Source of the DNA: Rhodospirillales bacterium
GTDB taxonomy: Bacteria > Pseudomonadota > Alphaproteobacteria > Rhodospirillales > UBA2165
DNA: 64,000 bases
Reading direction: 5' to 3'
NCBI GenBank assembly: GCA_022823235.1
Contig: JAJDXO010000005.1
Location: 22,857-86,856 of the forward strand
This document shows, one piece after another, positions 26,455-40,774 of this stretch; the first letter of the stretch is position 1, and each line of letters opens with the position of its first letter. The position numbers were made by a program, and so were the translations under genes. Below the pieces are notes generated by a model that was given only the letters and a program-made list of their open reading frames with translations, was not told the origin of the DNA and made no database searches.

Positions 26455-29199
26455 ATGTTTGACGCCCTCGCCCGGCGCGTGTTTGGGTCGGCCAACGACC
26501 GTTACGTCAAAGGACTCGGCGGCACCGTCGACGCCATCAACAAACTCGAGCCCGACATGGAGGCCCTGTCGGACGCCGAGTTGAAGGCGCGCACCGATTG
26601 GCTGAAAAGCCGCGCCGCCAAGGGCGAGAGCCTGGACGAGCTGCTGGTCGATGCCTTCGCGACGGTGCGCGAAGCGGCCAAGCGGGCCCTCGGCGAGCGC
26701 CCCTACGACGTTCAATTGGTCGGCGGGGTGGTGCTGCACAACGGCATGATCTCCGAAATGAAGACCGGTGAGGGCAAAACGCTGGTCGCCACCATGCCGG
26801 TCTATCTCAATGCCCTCGAAGGCAAGGGCGTCCATGTGGTCACGGTCAACGACTACCTGGCGCGCCGCGACGCCGAGTGGATGGGCAAGATCTACGACAT
26901 GCTGGGCCTTTCGGTCGGGGTCATCGTTCCCCAGATGAGCGACGAGGACCGGCGCGTCTCCTACAACGCCGACGTCACCTACGGCACCAACTCGGAGTTC
27001 GGCTTCGACTACCTCCGGGACAACATGAAATTCACCCTCGAAGACATGGTGCAGCGGGAATTCAACTACGCCATCGTCGACGAGGTGGACTCGATCCTGG
27101 TCGACGAGGCGCGGACGCCGCTGATCATTTCCGGCGCCGCCGAAGCATCGTCGGATATGTACGCGGCGGTGAACGAGGTGATCCCGGACCTGGTCGAGGA
27201 AGACTACGAAAAAGACGAGAAAATGCGCACCGTCACCTTGACCGATCAGGGTACCGAGCATGTCGAGCAGCTGCTTGACGAGGCGGGGCTGCTGCAAAAC
27301 GGCAACCTGTACGACTACGCCAACGTGTCGCTGGTTCACCACGTCAATCAGGCGCTCCGCGCCCATACCATGTTCCAGCGCGATACCGACTACATGGTCC
27401 ACAACGGCCAGGTCGTGATCGTCGACGAATTCACCGGCCGGATGATGGAGGGCCGCCGCTTCTCCGAGGGCCTGCATCAGGCGCTCGAAGCCAAGGAGGG
27501 GGTGACCGTCGAGCAGGAAAACCAGACCCTCGCCTCGATCACCTATCAGAACTATTTCCGCATGTACCCGAAGCTTGCCGGCATGACCGGCACGGCGATG
27601 ACCGAAGCCGGGGAATTCTCCGAGATTTACAAACTGGAAGTCATCGAGATTCCCACCAACCTGCCCATCGTCCGCGACGACCGGGACGACGAGGTCTATC
27701 GCTCGACCGCCGAGAAATACGACGCCATCGTCGAGCTGATCGAGGACTGCCGGGAAAGAAAGCAGCCGGTGCTGGTCGGCACGGTCTCCATCGAAAAGTC
27801 GGAAGACATCTCCGAACTGTTGAAGAAGAAGGATATTCCGCACCAGGTGCTGAACGCCCGCTACCACGAGCAGGAAGCCTACATCATCGCCCAGGCCGGC
27901 GCGCCGGGCGCGGTCACCATCGCGACCAACATGGCCGGCCGCGGCACCGACATTCAGCTCGGCGGCAACGTCGACATGCTGGTCCGCCAGCAACTCGAGG
28001 GCGAGGCCGACGAAGCGAAGCACGAACAGCTGACCCGGAAGGTCCGGGAAGACGTCGCCGCCGGCAAGCAAACGGTGCTGGACTCCGGCGGCGTGTTCAT
28101 CGTCGGCACCGAACGCCACGAAAGCCGGCGCATCGACAACCAGCTTCGGGGCCGGTCGGGCCGTCAGGGCGACCCGGGCGGATCGAAATTCTTCCTCTCG
28201 CTGGAAGACGATTTGATGCGCATCTTCGGCTCGCAGCGCATGGAGAGCATGCTGACCAAGCTCGGCCTCGAGGACGGCGAGGCGATCGTCCACCCGTGGA
28301 TCAACAAGGCGCTGGAGAAGGCGCAGCAGAAGGTCGAGGCGCGCAACTTCGATATCCGGAAGAATCTGCTCAAGTTCGACGACGTGATGAACGACCAGCG
28401 GAAGGTGATCTACGAGCAGCGCAAGGAGTTGATGAGCGCCACCGACGTCTCCAACACCCTCGCGGACATGCGGACCAATGTCGTCGGCCGGACGGTCAGC
28501 CGGTGCATCCCCGAAAAAGCCTATCAGGAGCAATGGGAAACCGATGCGCTGCACGAAGAGATGAAGCGCATATTCGGCCTCGATCTGCCGGTCTCCGAGT
28601 GGGCCCGGGAGGAAGGCGTCGCCGACGCCGAGGTCAAGGACCGCATCCTGGACCGGGTCAACCGCAAGATGGCCGAAAAGGCCGCGACCTGGGGACCGGA
28701 GATCATGCGGGACGTGGAGAAGAGCCTGCTCCTGCAGATTCTCGATCAGGTGTGGAAGGAGCACCTGCTCTCCCTCGACCATCTGCGTCAGGGCATCGGC
28801 CTCCGGGCCTACGGCCAGAAGGACCCGCTCAACGAATACAAGGGCGAGGCCTTCGAGATGTTCAACGGCATGCTGGACGAACTCGACGAGCGGGTCTCTC
28901 AGGTGCTGGCCCACATGGAGCTGCAGCTGACCGGTATCGACGAGATGGGCATCTTCGACCGCGACGCGCCGGAGACCGTCGAGGGATACCTGGACCCGGC
29001 CTTCGCCGACGGCGGCGAAATCGCCGGTCCCGAAGGCGATTACGGCGATGCGGTGGTCATCGAAGAGCCGGTCCGCTCGCGCCGGGCGGCGGCGGAGGTC
29101 GATCCCGAAGATCCCTCCACCTGGGGCAAGGTCGGCCGCAACGCCCCCTGTCCCTGCGGGTCGGGCAAGAAATTCAAGCACTGCCACGGCACCAAATAG
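26455..29199 (+). CDS. secA: Preprotein translocase subunit SecA
   Basis: 914 aa; [32 protein letters not shown]-terminal zinc motif [14 protein letters not shown]. Confidence 0.98.
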   Translation: MFDALARRVFGSANDRYVKGLGGTVDAINKLEPDMEALSDAELKARTDWLKSRAAKGESLDELLVDAFATVREAAKRALGERPYDVQLVGGVVLHNGMISEMKTGEGKTLVATMPVYLNALEGKGVHVVTVNDYLARRDAEWMGKIYDMLGLSVGVIVPQMSDEDRRVSYNADVTYGTNSEFGFDYLRDNMKFTLEDMVQREFNYAIVDEVDSILVDEARTPLIISGAAEASSDMYAAVNEVIPDLVEEDYEKDEKMRTVTLTDQGTEHVEQLLDEAGLLQNGNLYDYANVSLVHHVNQALRAHTMFQRDTDYMVHNGQVVIVDEFTGRMMEGRRFSEGLHQALEAKEGVTVEQENQTLASITYQNYFRMYPKLAGMTGTAMTEAGEFSEIYKLEVIEIPTNLPIVRDDRDDEVYRSTAEKYDAIVELIEDCRERKQPVLVGTVSIEKSEDISELLKKKDIPHQVLNARYHEQEAYIIAQAGAPGAVTIATNMAGRGTDIQLGGNVDMLVRQQLEGEADEAKHEQLTRKVREDVAAGKQTVLDSGGVFIVGTERHESRRIDNQLRGRSGRQGDPGGSKFFLSLEDDLMRIFGSQRMESMLTKLGLEDGEAIVHPWINKALEKAQQKVEARNFDIRKNLLKFDDVMNDQRKVIYEQRKELMSATDVSNTLADMRTNVVGRTVSRCIPEKAYQEQWETDALHEEMKRIFGLDLPVSEWAREEGVADAEVKDRILDRVNRKMAEKAATWGPEIMRDVEKSLLLQILDQVWKEHLLSLDHLRQGIGLRAYGQKDPLNEYKGEAFEMFNGMLDELDERVSQVLAHMELQLTGIDEMGIFDRDAPETVEGYLDPAFADGGEIAGPEGDYGDAVVIEEPVRSRRAAAEVDPEDPSTWGKVGRNAPCPCGSGKKFKHCHGTK

Positions 29200-29287
29200 C
29201 CCTCACCGGCTAATTCCACGCGGCTCAATCGACCGGCCGGTTGAGAACACCCACTCTCAATTTCAAATATGAATGAGGGTGATCCGC

Positions 29288-31558
29288 TTACCCCCAATGC
29301 TCATCCACATACTCTGTGAGATCAGTACCATGAAACTGATCGGTTCTATTGCCTTGGCGAACCCAGAAATCAGTGTGTTCTTTGCTATTCAATGGGCAGG
29401 TGAACACCGGCTTGGCTGACGCTGCGACGTCAACGCGGCAAACATCACTTCCTTCGATGTCTTGAAACGAGATGCGACACAAGGAGGCAGAAGGTCCAGT
29501 GATTTTGTCGCCGACAAGCTGTGTAAGAAACAACTCAAATCCGTCCCGGCTAGCCTTAGATAATGTTTCGTAGTCGCTTTCTATCCCAGATACCTCGCCA
29601 TCATCAGTAACTCCGATGATTAGGATACCGCCCTCACTATTCATAAATCCGCTGATACTCTTGGCGATGATCTGCTCGCTCTTGCCTTTCTTGTCGGTCC
29701 CATGGCTCCACCGGGCACTCGCCTTAAACTCGAGGACATTGGATTCACCGTCAGCGATCAGGTCGTGAACTGTGTTGGTCTCTACGACGTTCACAACATC
29801 ACTGTTCCACAGTCGCTGAAATCCTTCCCGGACAACTTCGCCAATTTGCTTGCGGCGTTTGTCACAAAATTCTTCGTATTCCAGCTGTTCCCAGCCCACC
29901 GGAAGTGCGTGCCACCGTTCTTGGTGTTTCAATTGATCTTTTGGCATGTTCTCAGTCATCGTGGCCCAATACTCGACTGGCGCCCGGTCGGAAATGGCAA
30001 GATTGTCCGACCAATCCACAAAGGCCATATTGGCGATCGCATTTACCTTGGCCCTATCGGTAATCCCCTCACGCTCCAAATGTGCCCTCGGGAAAAGGTG
30101 GTGCCTCTCCATGTCTTTCACTGGAGTTACCAATGGATCGAGCATCGTTGAGACTTTGAGGTCCGAAAACAGCATTTCGGCATCGAGTATATTCAGTGCT
30201 GCCCAATAGGCAGACAACGGCGGGGACTTCGGCGATGAAGTGTCCAGACGATTGGGTAACGTAATTTCCCAATAATCTCTGGTGAATGTGTCCTGCACAA
30301 TGCGATCAAGCAATCTACAGAAACCTTCAGAGTCGCCGTCACTTAGTGCGCGTATACGGTTGAGATCGGCTTCGATTTGGGTTTCTGAAGAGCCGGTGTA
30401 ACGCCCCGTCGTATGGGCCATGAACCACCAACGCGCAATGACGTCACGTAGGTTCTTGATCTCAATGCCAAAATCATGACGACCAACCAGCCACAAGATA
30501 TAGACGTACATCAGTGCCGTTTCCGACGACACCATCCGGCTTGATCGAAAGCCAGCTTGTTGCAAACACCTGAGATACTCATGCCAATTGGTCAGCTCGA
30601 GAGTTGCGGTTTGCGCCTCCTGCAATTTCTCGAACTGAGAATCGCGCTGTTCGGGACTGAACTCGCCGGTTTCCAGGTCTTTCCCGCGGAGGATCGAGTA
30701 TACGTATTGCAGTCGGCCACGACGGAACGCTAAGCCGACAGCAGCCCGAAGCAATTGGTCTGGGGCAGGTTCAATGAAATGATTGAATGGTGAGGCTCCG
30801 CCGTTGCTCGGCAGCTTGGCGGCCCGGGAAAATGCCTCCAACTCGCGACGGCCATTCTCCCAAAAAACTGACATCAACGTCAAAATGAAGTCGGCATTAT
30901 TGAGTTTGACGCCTTCACTATTTATGCGAACGAATACTTCCGCTACATGTTCCTCGTCGACGGTTCGGTCTAACTCGATCGCCTGGAAAGGATAGTTTTG
31001 CAGGTCTTTGAGCCGGTCAATATTCTCGACCAACCGATCTTTCTCTTCATTGCTAAGCTCAACTCCTCTGTAGGTTCCGAGCTTTTCAAGATATCTGTTC
31101 ACAAATGTAAGAAATGATCCCTCAAACACCTCGGAAATATCGGGGATAAACTCGGGATCGTTTTCAACTGCAGCATCTGTCACTTCAAAAGTTTGGTCTG
31201 TCGGTCTGAACGCCACACGGATTTTGCTCTCGGTATAATCCTTACGCACTACCGGCGTTCCAGTGATAACCGCGTACAACGAAGTTAATCGCTGTTGTCC
31301 ATCAACAATCAGCAACGCCGGCGCCGCCTGTTTGGTATCCGTGCCAATTTGCTTAGCACCACCATCGGCGCCGGTGGACCAAAGCAGCAGGTAACCAACG
31401 GGGAATCCTTTGTACATGGAATCAAAGAGGTCACGAACTCGCGAGTTTGACCAAACGAATGGACGCTGAATATCAGGCAACGCAATCTCACCATGTTTAA
31501 TACGAGACAAAAGTCCTGCGAGGTTGTAACTCGCGTCTTTGAATACGGTCACAGCCAT
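29288..31558 (-). CDS. DUF262 (GmrS-like) - HNH-like - AlbA_2/Schlafen-type domain fusion protein
   Basis: LPDIQRPFVWSNSRVRDLFDSMYKGFPVGYLLLW and LLIVDGQQRLTSLYAV (DUF262); MERHHLFPRAHLE (HNH-like); ESNVLEFKASARW...ISGFMNSEGGILIIGVTDDGEVSGI (AlbA_2). Confidence 0.82.
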   Translation of the reverse strand: MAVTVFKDASYNLAGLLSRIKHGEIALPDIQRPFVWSNSRVRDLFDSMYKGFPVGYLLLWSTGADGGAKQIGTDTKQAAPALLIVDGQQRLTSLYAVITGTPVVRKDYTESKIRVAFRPTDQTFEVTDAAVENDPEFIPDISEVFEGSFLTFVNRYLEKLGTYRGVELSNEEKDRLVENIDRLKDLQNYPFQAIELDRTVDEEHVAEVFVRINSEGVKLNNADFILTLMSVFWENGRRELEAFSRAAKLPSNGGASPFNHFIEPAPDQLLRAAVGLAFRRGRLQYVYSILRGKDLETGEFSPEQRDSQFEKLQEAQTATLELTNWHEYLRCLQQAGFRSSRMVSSETALMYVYILWLVGRHDFGIEIKNLRDVIARWWFMAHTTGRYTGSSETQIEADLNRIRALSDGDSEGFCRLLDRIVQDTFTRDYWEITLPNRLDTSSPKSPPLSAYWAALNILDAEMLFSDLKVSTMLDPLVTPVKDMERHHLFPRAHLEREGITDRAKVNAIANMAFVDWSDNLAISDRAPVEYWATMTENMPKDQLKHQERWHALPVGWEQLEYEEFCDKRRKQIGEVVREGFQRLWNSDVVNVVETNTVHDLIADGESNVLEFKASARWSHGTDKKGKSEQIIAKSISGFMNSEGGILIIGVTDDGEVSGIESDYETLSKASRDGFELFLTQLVGDKITGPSASLCRISFQDIEGSDVCRVDVAASAKPVFTCPLNSKEHTDFWVRQGNRTDQFHGTDLTEYVDEHWG

Positions 31559-31798
31559 TTCGATGCCCTTTCCTTGTAACTCGTTCCCACCGGGGAAAAA
31601 TTTTCTGGCATTAGCTTAGTGTCATCTTGCGCCAACGCAATCCCGCTAAGAGTTTTATCTCAACCATAAGTTAGGGTTGGATTCTCTGCCTTCGGCGTGT
31701 CTGTTTTTGTATCCCCTGAAAAGGCGAGAAGCGGTCCACCACCTCTGTAATCCGGCAATTCCTCCAAATACCGGCCCCAACAGGCCGAATTAATTAAA

Positions 31799-31824
31799 TC
31801 AAACGATTGAATTAAACGGTTGAC
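31799..31824. promoter_or_regulatory. Candidate regulator site: tandem degenerate repeat TCAAACGATTGAA-T-TAAACGGTTGACC
   Basis: Two copies of YAAACGRTTGA upstream of tetR-RND operon. Confidence 0.4.
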
Positions 31825-31854
31825 CGGCCTATATCAGCGGTGGAGGAAGGTGAA

Positions 31855-32565
31855 ATGGCACCAAACACCGCTCGCGATACCGCTCTCGATGCGTCCCCCG
31901 GCCGGGGCGACGAGACCCGCGGCCAGCTTTTGGATGCGGGGCTCACCCTGTTTTCCAAATACGGCTACGACTCGGTCACCACCCGGCAGCTGGCGTCCGA
32001 GGCCGGGGCCAATATCGCCGCCATCGCCTACCACTTCGGCGGCAAGCGGGATCTCTACCGGGCGGTGCTGCATCAGCTGGTGGAGGACACCGAGCCTCTC
32101 CTGGGGCCGGTGGCCCAAAGGATGGCCGAAGGCATCGCCGCCGCGGGCGCCGACAGGCCGGCCCTCGCCCGCGTGGTCGCCGGCTTCGTTCACGGGTTTA
32201 CCGGCACATTCCTCGAAGGCGATTTCATAGCCTGCCGGGCGCCGATGGTGATGCGCGAGTTCGCCAATCCCTCGGAGGACTTCGACATCCTCTATGAGGG
32301 CCGGCTTGGCCCGATCCACCGCAACGTCGCCGCCCTGGCGGCGGCGGCCCTCGACATGGACCCGGACAGCCCGGAGGCCAAAATCCGCGCCCATGCCGTC
32401 ATGGGCAACCTGATGGTCTTCGAAATCGCCAAACAGCTGCTACTGAAACGCACGGGATGGGAGGAATACACGCCCGACCGGATCGCCTTGGTCCGGCGCA
32501 TGATCACCGAGGCGGTGCTGGACTCCCTGCGGCTGCCCCATCCGGACGACGGAGACCGCCAATGA
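31855..32565 (+). CDS. TetR/AcrR family transcriptional regulator (DUF1956/CerR-like)
   Basis: RGQLLDAGLTLFSKYGYDSVTTRQLASEAGANIAAIAYHFGGKRDLYRAVL. Confidence 0.88.
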   Translation: MAPNTARDTALDASPGRGDETRGQLLDAGLTLFSKYGYDSVTTRQLASEAGANIAAIAYHFGGKRDLYRAVLHQLVEDTEPLLGPVAQRMAEGIAAAGADRPALARVVAGFVHGFTGTFLEGDFIACRAPMVMREFANPSEDFDILYEGRLGPIHRNVAALAAAALDMDPDSPEAKIRAHAVMGNLMVFEIAKQLLLKRTGWEEYTPDRIALVRRMITEAVLDSLRLPHPDDGDRQ

Positions 32566-33961
32566 CCGGAGAAACAAAGTCCATCTGGCGCCGCCTGCTG
32601 ATCGTCCCCCCCATCCTGATCGGCATCGGCATCATCGCCATCATGGTCCGCGGCAAGGAACCGCCGGCGCACACCGAAGCCCGCGAAGACGTCACCCGCG
32701 TGCGGGTGATCGAGGTGCCGCAGCTGACCCTCACGCCGCGGGCCCTGGGCTTCGGCACGGTCGCACCGGCCAAGGTCTGGGCGGCGGTGGCCGAGGTGGA
32801 CGGCAAGATCATCGAGTTTCGGGACGACCTCAGAGCGGGCGAGATACTGCCCCGGGGAACGGTCCTGCTACGCATCGACCCTACCGACTACCGGCTCGCC
32901 GTGGACCGGGCCAAAGCCGACATTCTGGCGCTGAATGCACGGCTCACCGAGCTCGAGACCCGGGTCGGGAACACCCGCGCCTCCCTGGAAATCGAGAAGC
33001 GCGCCCTGGCTCTCAACGCCAGGGACCTGGAGCGCAAGCGCGCCCTGGTCGAGCGCAAGGCGGTCTCCCAGGCCGCGGCCGATCAGGAGGAACGCAACCT
33101 GCTGGCATATCGGCTGCGCGTTCAGAACCTGGAAAACGCCCTCAATCTCATCCCCGCCGAACGCCGACAGTTGCGCGCCCAATTGGCCGCGCAGGAGGTG
33201 CGCCGGGCCGAGGCCGAGCGCGACCTCGCCCGCACCGTGATCACGCTGCCCTTCGATGCCCGCATATCCGAGGTCAATGTCGAGGCCGATCAGGTGGCCA
33301 AGCTGGGCCAAACCATGGTCCGGGCGGATTCCATCGACGTCGCCGAAATCACGGCGCAGGTGCAGATCGACAAGCTGATCAACCTGATTTCGGCGGAAAA
33401 CCTGTCCGGCGTCACGCCTGCGAACGCGTCCGCCGAGTTGTCCCGGGCGCTGGGCCTCGAGCCGTTGGTCCGGCTGCGCACCGGCGCGTTGGAAGCCGAA
33501 TGGCCGGGCCGGGTCGCCCGGATCAGCGACCGGATCGATCCGCAGACCCGCACCGTCGGCGTGGTGGTCGCCGTCGACCGGCCCTACCCCATTACCGCCC
33601 GGCGGCGGGATGACGGCGTCCCGGCCCGTCCGGCGCTGGCCAAGAACATGTATGTGGAGGTGGAACTCCGCGGCCCGCCGCAGCCCGGTCGGGTGGTGAT
33701 CCCCCGCGCCGCCGTTCATGCCGGCCGGGTCTACGTGCTGAACGGTGAAGACCGGCTGGAGCTGCGCAAGGTGTCGATCGCCTTCGAGCAGGAAGATGTC
33801 CTGGTCGTCGATGAAGGCCTCCGGGCCGGCGAGCGGATCGTGGTCTCCGACCTCATTCCGGCCATCGCCGGCATGAAGCTGGCGCCCGAGACCGATGAAG
33901 CCGCCGCCGCCCGGCTCGGGGCTCAGGCGGCCGGCTCCGGCGCCACGCCCGGGAATGGGCG

Positions 33962-33965
<4 letters not shown>
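32562..33965 (+). CDS. RND efflux periplasmic adaptor subunit (HlyD/MFP family)
   Basis: ATGA overlap with TetR gene; coiled-coil/HlyD arrangement followed by RND pump gene. Confidence 0.87.
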
Positions 33966-37096
<3,131 letters not shown>

Positions 37097-37153
37097 CCGC
37101 CCGCTCCGGCGGGCCTATTCCGGCCGCTTTTTCCGGTCACTTATTCCGGCCAC

Positions 37154-37786
37154 CTACTCCGGTCTGGGCAGGGAAAATACGTTCTCCGGTTCGATCACGG
37201 CGTAATCGAGATAGCCGAGCCGGGCGACGGGCCGCAGCTTGGCGATATCCACCATCCCGCCGCTGATGACATCGTCCGAAATATGGACCCCGACCACTTG
37301 ACCGATGACGATGTGATTGGGCCCACCCCGCCGGGACTTCGGCAGCCTGACGGTCTGCAAATGTCTGCATTCGAGCGCCACCGGCGCGGCGGCGACCCGG
37401 GGCGGCGCGACCACTTCCGACGGCGCCGGCTCGAGGCCCGCTTCCCGCATCTCGTCGACGTCGGCCGGCGCGTGCACCGATGTGGCATTCATCTGTTCTC
37501 GCAGGTCATAGGTGCAGAGATTGAACACGAACTCCCCCGTCGCCTCCGCATTGGCGACCGAATCCTTGATCTCGCCGGTTCCCGGCTTGAGGCCGTTGGG
37601 ACAGTACATGACGCACGGCGGATCGCCGGTCACCGCATTGAAATAGCTGAACGGCGCCAGATTGACGACGCCGCCGGCGCTGATGGTCGAAATCCAGCCG
37701 ATGGGCCGCGGCACCACCAGGGCGGTAAACACCGAATGGACGAACGGGGGCGGCCGCATCCCCTCGGCCGGATCAAAAAACACCAT
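37154..37786 (-). CDS. Flavin reductase-like, FMN-binding split-barrel protein
   Basis: VPRPIGWISTISAGGVVNLAPFSYFNAVTGDPPCVMY; GEFVFNLCTYDLREQMNATS. Confidence 0.87.
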   Translation of the reverse strand: MVFFDPAEGMRPPPFVHSVFTALVVPRPIGWISTISAGGVVNLAPFSYFNAVTGDPPCVMYCPNGLKPGTGEIKDSVANAEATGEFVFNLCTYDLREQMNATSVHAPADVDEMREAGLEPAPSEVVAPPRVAAAPVALECRHLQTVRLPKSRRGGPNHIVIGQVVGVHISDDVISGGMVDIAKLRPVARLGYLDYAVIEPENVFSLPRPE

Positions 37787-38055
37787 CTCGCTCCGTTGAT
37801 TGGACGCGGGCTTCCGATTCCGGCGCACCGTGCACCGATTTCACCGGCCCGGCCAGTGAAAACGGGTCCGTGGCCGGCGTATGGGGAGGAATGCCGGACC
37901 CACCCCTGCCGGAACTCCCCGATTTCGTTGGCGTACGAGCTTTCCAGACCGATCTCCATGACATTTTTTCTATATTGTATAACAGGATATATATTGCCTT
38001 TTATAATAAAAAAACGACTTAAAAGGCCTGAAATTACCTATTGACAAAAATTAAA

Positions 38056-38081
38056 ATTATAGGCTATATACGACCTATAAT
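38056..38081. promoter_or_regulatory. Candidate HipB operator/promoter: ATTATAGG-N10-CCTATAAT, with TTGACA at 38041
   Basis: 8-bp inverted repeat overlapping -10-like CTATAT in AT-rich region upstream of hipB. Confidence 0.6.
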
Positions 38082-38129
38082 ATACATTTTAGACCTTTAG
38101 AAGGCAATATACTGCTGTTTGAGGAAAAC

Positions 38130-38468
38130 ATGAAGACATCCAGGCAATTGGAAACCGAGCTCGGATCCCGTCTGGCGCAATTACGGCTGTCCCGCAACGT
38201 GACGCAAGCCATGCTGGCGAAGGATGCCGGGATCGGTCTCCGCACTTTGCGGCGCATCGAGGCCGGCGAACCATCGACACTCGACACATTCCTGCGTGTC
38301 GCCTTGGCTCTGGACTTGGGCGATGCCGTCCTCGGCGCGGTACCCGCCGGCCAAACCCGCCCGATCGAACGCGTCTCGCGGGCCGGCGCCCAGCGACGCC
38401 GCGCGCGTCCGCGCGCGCGGGAAGACCGCGACCCTGCCTGGACGTGGGGTGACGGCCCGAATGACTGA
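38130..38468 (+). CDS. hipB: HipB-like XRE family antitoxin/regulator
   Basis: LGSRLAQLRLSRNVTQAMLAKDAGIGLRTLRRIEAGEPSTLDTFLRVALAL HTH; overlaps hipA start. Confidence 0.82.
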   Translation: MKTSRQLETELGSRLAQLRLSRNVTQAMLAKDAGIGLRTLRRIEAGEPSTLDTFLRVALALDLGDAVLGAVPAGQTRPIERVSRAGAQRRRARPRAREDRDPAWTWGDGPND

Positions 38469-39759
38469 CGCCAACGTCATGCTTTGGGGCCGGCGCATCG
38501 GAGCGGTGTCCTGGGATCAAACCCGTGCCCTAGCGGTCTTCCAGTACGACCCGGCTTTCGTCGGCGCCGGCATCGAGGTTGCCCCTCTGACGATGCCTGT
38601 CAGACGAACACCCTACGAATTCCCAGCTCTCAACAGGGAAACCTTCAAAGGTCTGCCGGGTATGCTCGCGGATGCCCTGCCGGACAGGTTCGGAAACCGG
38701 CTCATCGACGCGTGGCTGGCGGAAACCGGCAAGCGTCCGGAGGACTTCAACCCGGTCGACCGACTCTGCTACATCGGCCGCCGCGGCATCGGCGCACTCG
38801 AGTTCGGGCCCGCCATTCGGCGGCCGACAAGAGCCAAGAGACTGGAAGTCGCCCGACTGGTCGAATTGGCGAACCGGGTGCTCGACGAACGCGCGAACCT
38901 TGCCGGGCGTCTGGACGGTGACAACGATGCCGATTCGCTTGAGGACATTCTGAGCGTCGGCACGTCGGCGGGCGGCGCCCGGGCGAAAGCGGTTCTTGCC
39001 TGGAACCCCACAACCGGCGAATTCCGATCCGGTCAGCTGGACGCCGCTCAGGGCTTCGAGCACTGGCTCCTCAAGTTCGACGGCATTGCGAACAACAAGG
39101 ACAAGGAACTGAACGACCCTATGGGATTCGGCAGGATCGAATTCGCCTATGCCGGCATGGCGCGTGCGGCCGGCATATCCATGTCCGAGTGCCGGCTCCA
39201 TCATGAGGGCGGCCGCAGCCATTTCATGACGAAACGTTTCGATCGGGACGATGACGGCCGCAAGCTCCACATGCAGTCCCTCGGGGCGATGCGGCACTTC
39301 GATTTCAACGACCCGTCGGCGTATTCCTATGAACAGGCCATCATGACGATCCGGCAACTGAAACTGGGGATGGTTGCGGTCGAAGAACAGGTTCGCCGGG
39401 CACTCTTCAACGTCATGGCGCGTAACCAGGATGATCACGTCAAGAACATCGCCTTCCTGATGGACCGGTCCGGGCAATGGGCCCTGTCGCCTGCTTATGA
39501 CCTGGCCTATGCCTATAATCCAAGCGGCCAATGGACCCGCGACCACCAGATGAGCCTGGCCGGCCGCCGCAATGGCTTTGAGCGTGACGATCTCCTTCAG
39601 TTTGCCGTCTCCGCCGGTCTTAAGCGGCGCAAGGCACTGGACATACTTGAGGCAGTGAGCGCTTCCGTCCGTGATTGGCCAAAACACGCCGAAGCAGCCG
39701 GCGTCGCGCCCGGCGATACGGAGCGAATTGAAAAGACCTTCAGATCAAACCTTATGTAG
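38461..39759 (+). CDS. hipA: HipA-like serine/threonine kinase toxin
   Basis: FKGLPGMLADALPDRFGNRLIDAWL; HWLLKFDGI; MTKRFDRDDDGRKLHMQSL; FNVMARNQDDHVKNIAFLMDRSGQWALSPAYDL. Confidence 0.92.
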   Translation: MTDANVMLWGRRIGAVSWDQTRALAVFQYDPAFVGAGIEVAPLTMPVRRTPYEFPALNRETFKGLPGMLADALPDRFGNRLIDAWLAETGKRPEDFNPVDRLCYIGRRGIGALEFGPAIRRPTRAKRLEVARLVELANRVLDERANLAGRLDGDNDADSLEDILSVGTSAGGARAKAVLAWNPTTGEFRSGQLDAAQGFEHWLLKFDGIANNKDKELNDPMGFGRIEFAYAGMARAAGISMSECRLHHEGGRSHFMTKRFDRDDDGRKLHMQSLGAMRHFDFNDPSAYSYEQAIMTIRQLKLGMVAVEEQVRRALFNVMARNQDDHVKNIAFLMDRSGQWALSPAYDLAYAYNPSGQWTRDHQMSLAGRRNGFERDDLLQFAVSAGLKRRKALDILEAVSASVRDWPKHAEAAGVAPGDTERIEKTFRSNLM

Positions 39760-39820
39760 GACCATTAGGCATTCCCCCTCCGCACCCCGATCAACCGGAC
39801 CGGTGGTCCTATGAACTATG

Positions 39821-40774
39821 TTACCCGGAACTTTTCGGCGCCGGCCTTGCCAGGGGATGGCTGCGCCGGACCAGGGACTTCAGGCGTTCATCCAGAACAT
39901 GCGTATAAATCTGGGTGGTCGAGATATCGGCATGGCCGAGCATCTGCTGCAGCACACGCAAGTCCGCGCCGTGGGCGAGCAAATGCGAGGCAAAGGAATG
40001 ACGCAGCACGTGGGGCGACACGCGCGTGGGATCAAGCCCCGCCGCGGCAGCCAAATCTTTGAGAAGATTGGAAAAATGCGCCCTCGACAGGTGTCCGGCC
40101 GCCCCCGGAGCGGGAAACAGGAACCGGCTCTCGCGGCGCTTGCCCAGATGCGCCTTTCGAACCGCCAAATATGCGGCGACGGCGTCGCGCGCCGGATCAC
40201 CGAGAGGGACCATGCGTTCCTTATCGCCCTTGCCGCGAACGGTGAGCGTCCGCCCGTCCCGGGCCAACGCGCCCATGGGCAGACCCACCAGTTCGGATAC
40301 GCGCAGGCCCGTTGCATAAAGAATTTCAACCAGCGCCGCCAGGCGCAGCCCATCCGTCCCGGTTGCCCCATGGGCCGCCGCCAGCAGCCGTTCGACCTCC
40401 GCTTCCGTCAGGTATTTCGGCAGCGGCCGGCCAAGTTTGGGATTGTCGATCCCGGTGCAAGGGTCATCGTCCCGAATGCGTTCGGCATGGAGGAAACGGA
40501 AAAACTGGCGCAATGACGAAAGCCGCCGCGACGCCGTGCGGGCGGAGCGTCCCTTCGCCCTAAGCCAGCTCAAATAATCGCGGATCAGCCGCGCGTCCGC
40601 CGCCTCGATCCGCCGTTCACGCCGGGCCGTGAAGCCCGCGAAGTCCTCGAGATCGATCCTGTACGAGGCGATGGTGTTGGCCGCCGCCCCCCGTTCCGCG
40701 GCCATCATTTCAAGGAAAGCGTCGACCTCGCGGGAGGCGGGAGGCTTGGTGGCCGCGCCCAGCGGCCGGCTCAT
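39821..40774 (-). CDS. xerD: Tyrosine recombinase XerC/XerD family
   Basis: ATGLRVSELVGL; SPHVLRHSFASHLLAHGADLRVLQQMLGHADISTTQIYTHV catalytic residues. Confidence 0.93.
   Translation of the reverse strand: MSRPLGAATKPPASREVDAFLEMMAAERGAAANTIASYRIDLEDFAGFTARRERRIEAADARLIRDYLSWLRAKGRSARTASRRLSSLRQFFRFLHAERIRDDDPCTGIDNPKLGRPLPKYLTEAEVERLLAAAHGATGTDGLRLAALVEILYATGLRVSELVGLPMGALARDGRTLTVRGKGDKERMVPLGDPARDAVAAYLAVRKAHLGKRRESRFLFPAPGAAGHLSRAHFSNLLKDLAAAAGLDPTRVSPHVLRHSFASHLLAHGADLRVLQQMLGHADISTTQIYTHVLDERLKSLVRRSHPLARPAPKSSG

Noticed and set aside
26143-29187. 1014-aa minus-strand ORF antisense to secA
   Set aside because: High-GC shadow ORF; the + strand encodes unmistakable SecA and the antisense product is His/Asp/Gly-rich without family features.
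39821-40774. Xer-type recombinase as a mobile-element integrase
   Set aside because: Sequence and context (next to the exported protein and aroKB) fit the chromosomal XerC/XerD housekeeping recombinase rather than an island integrase.
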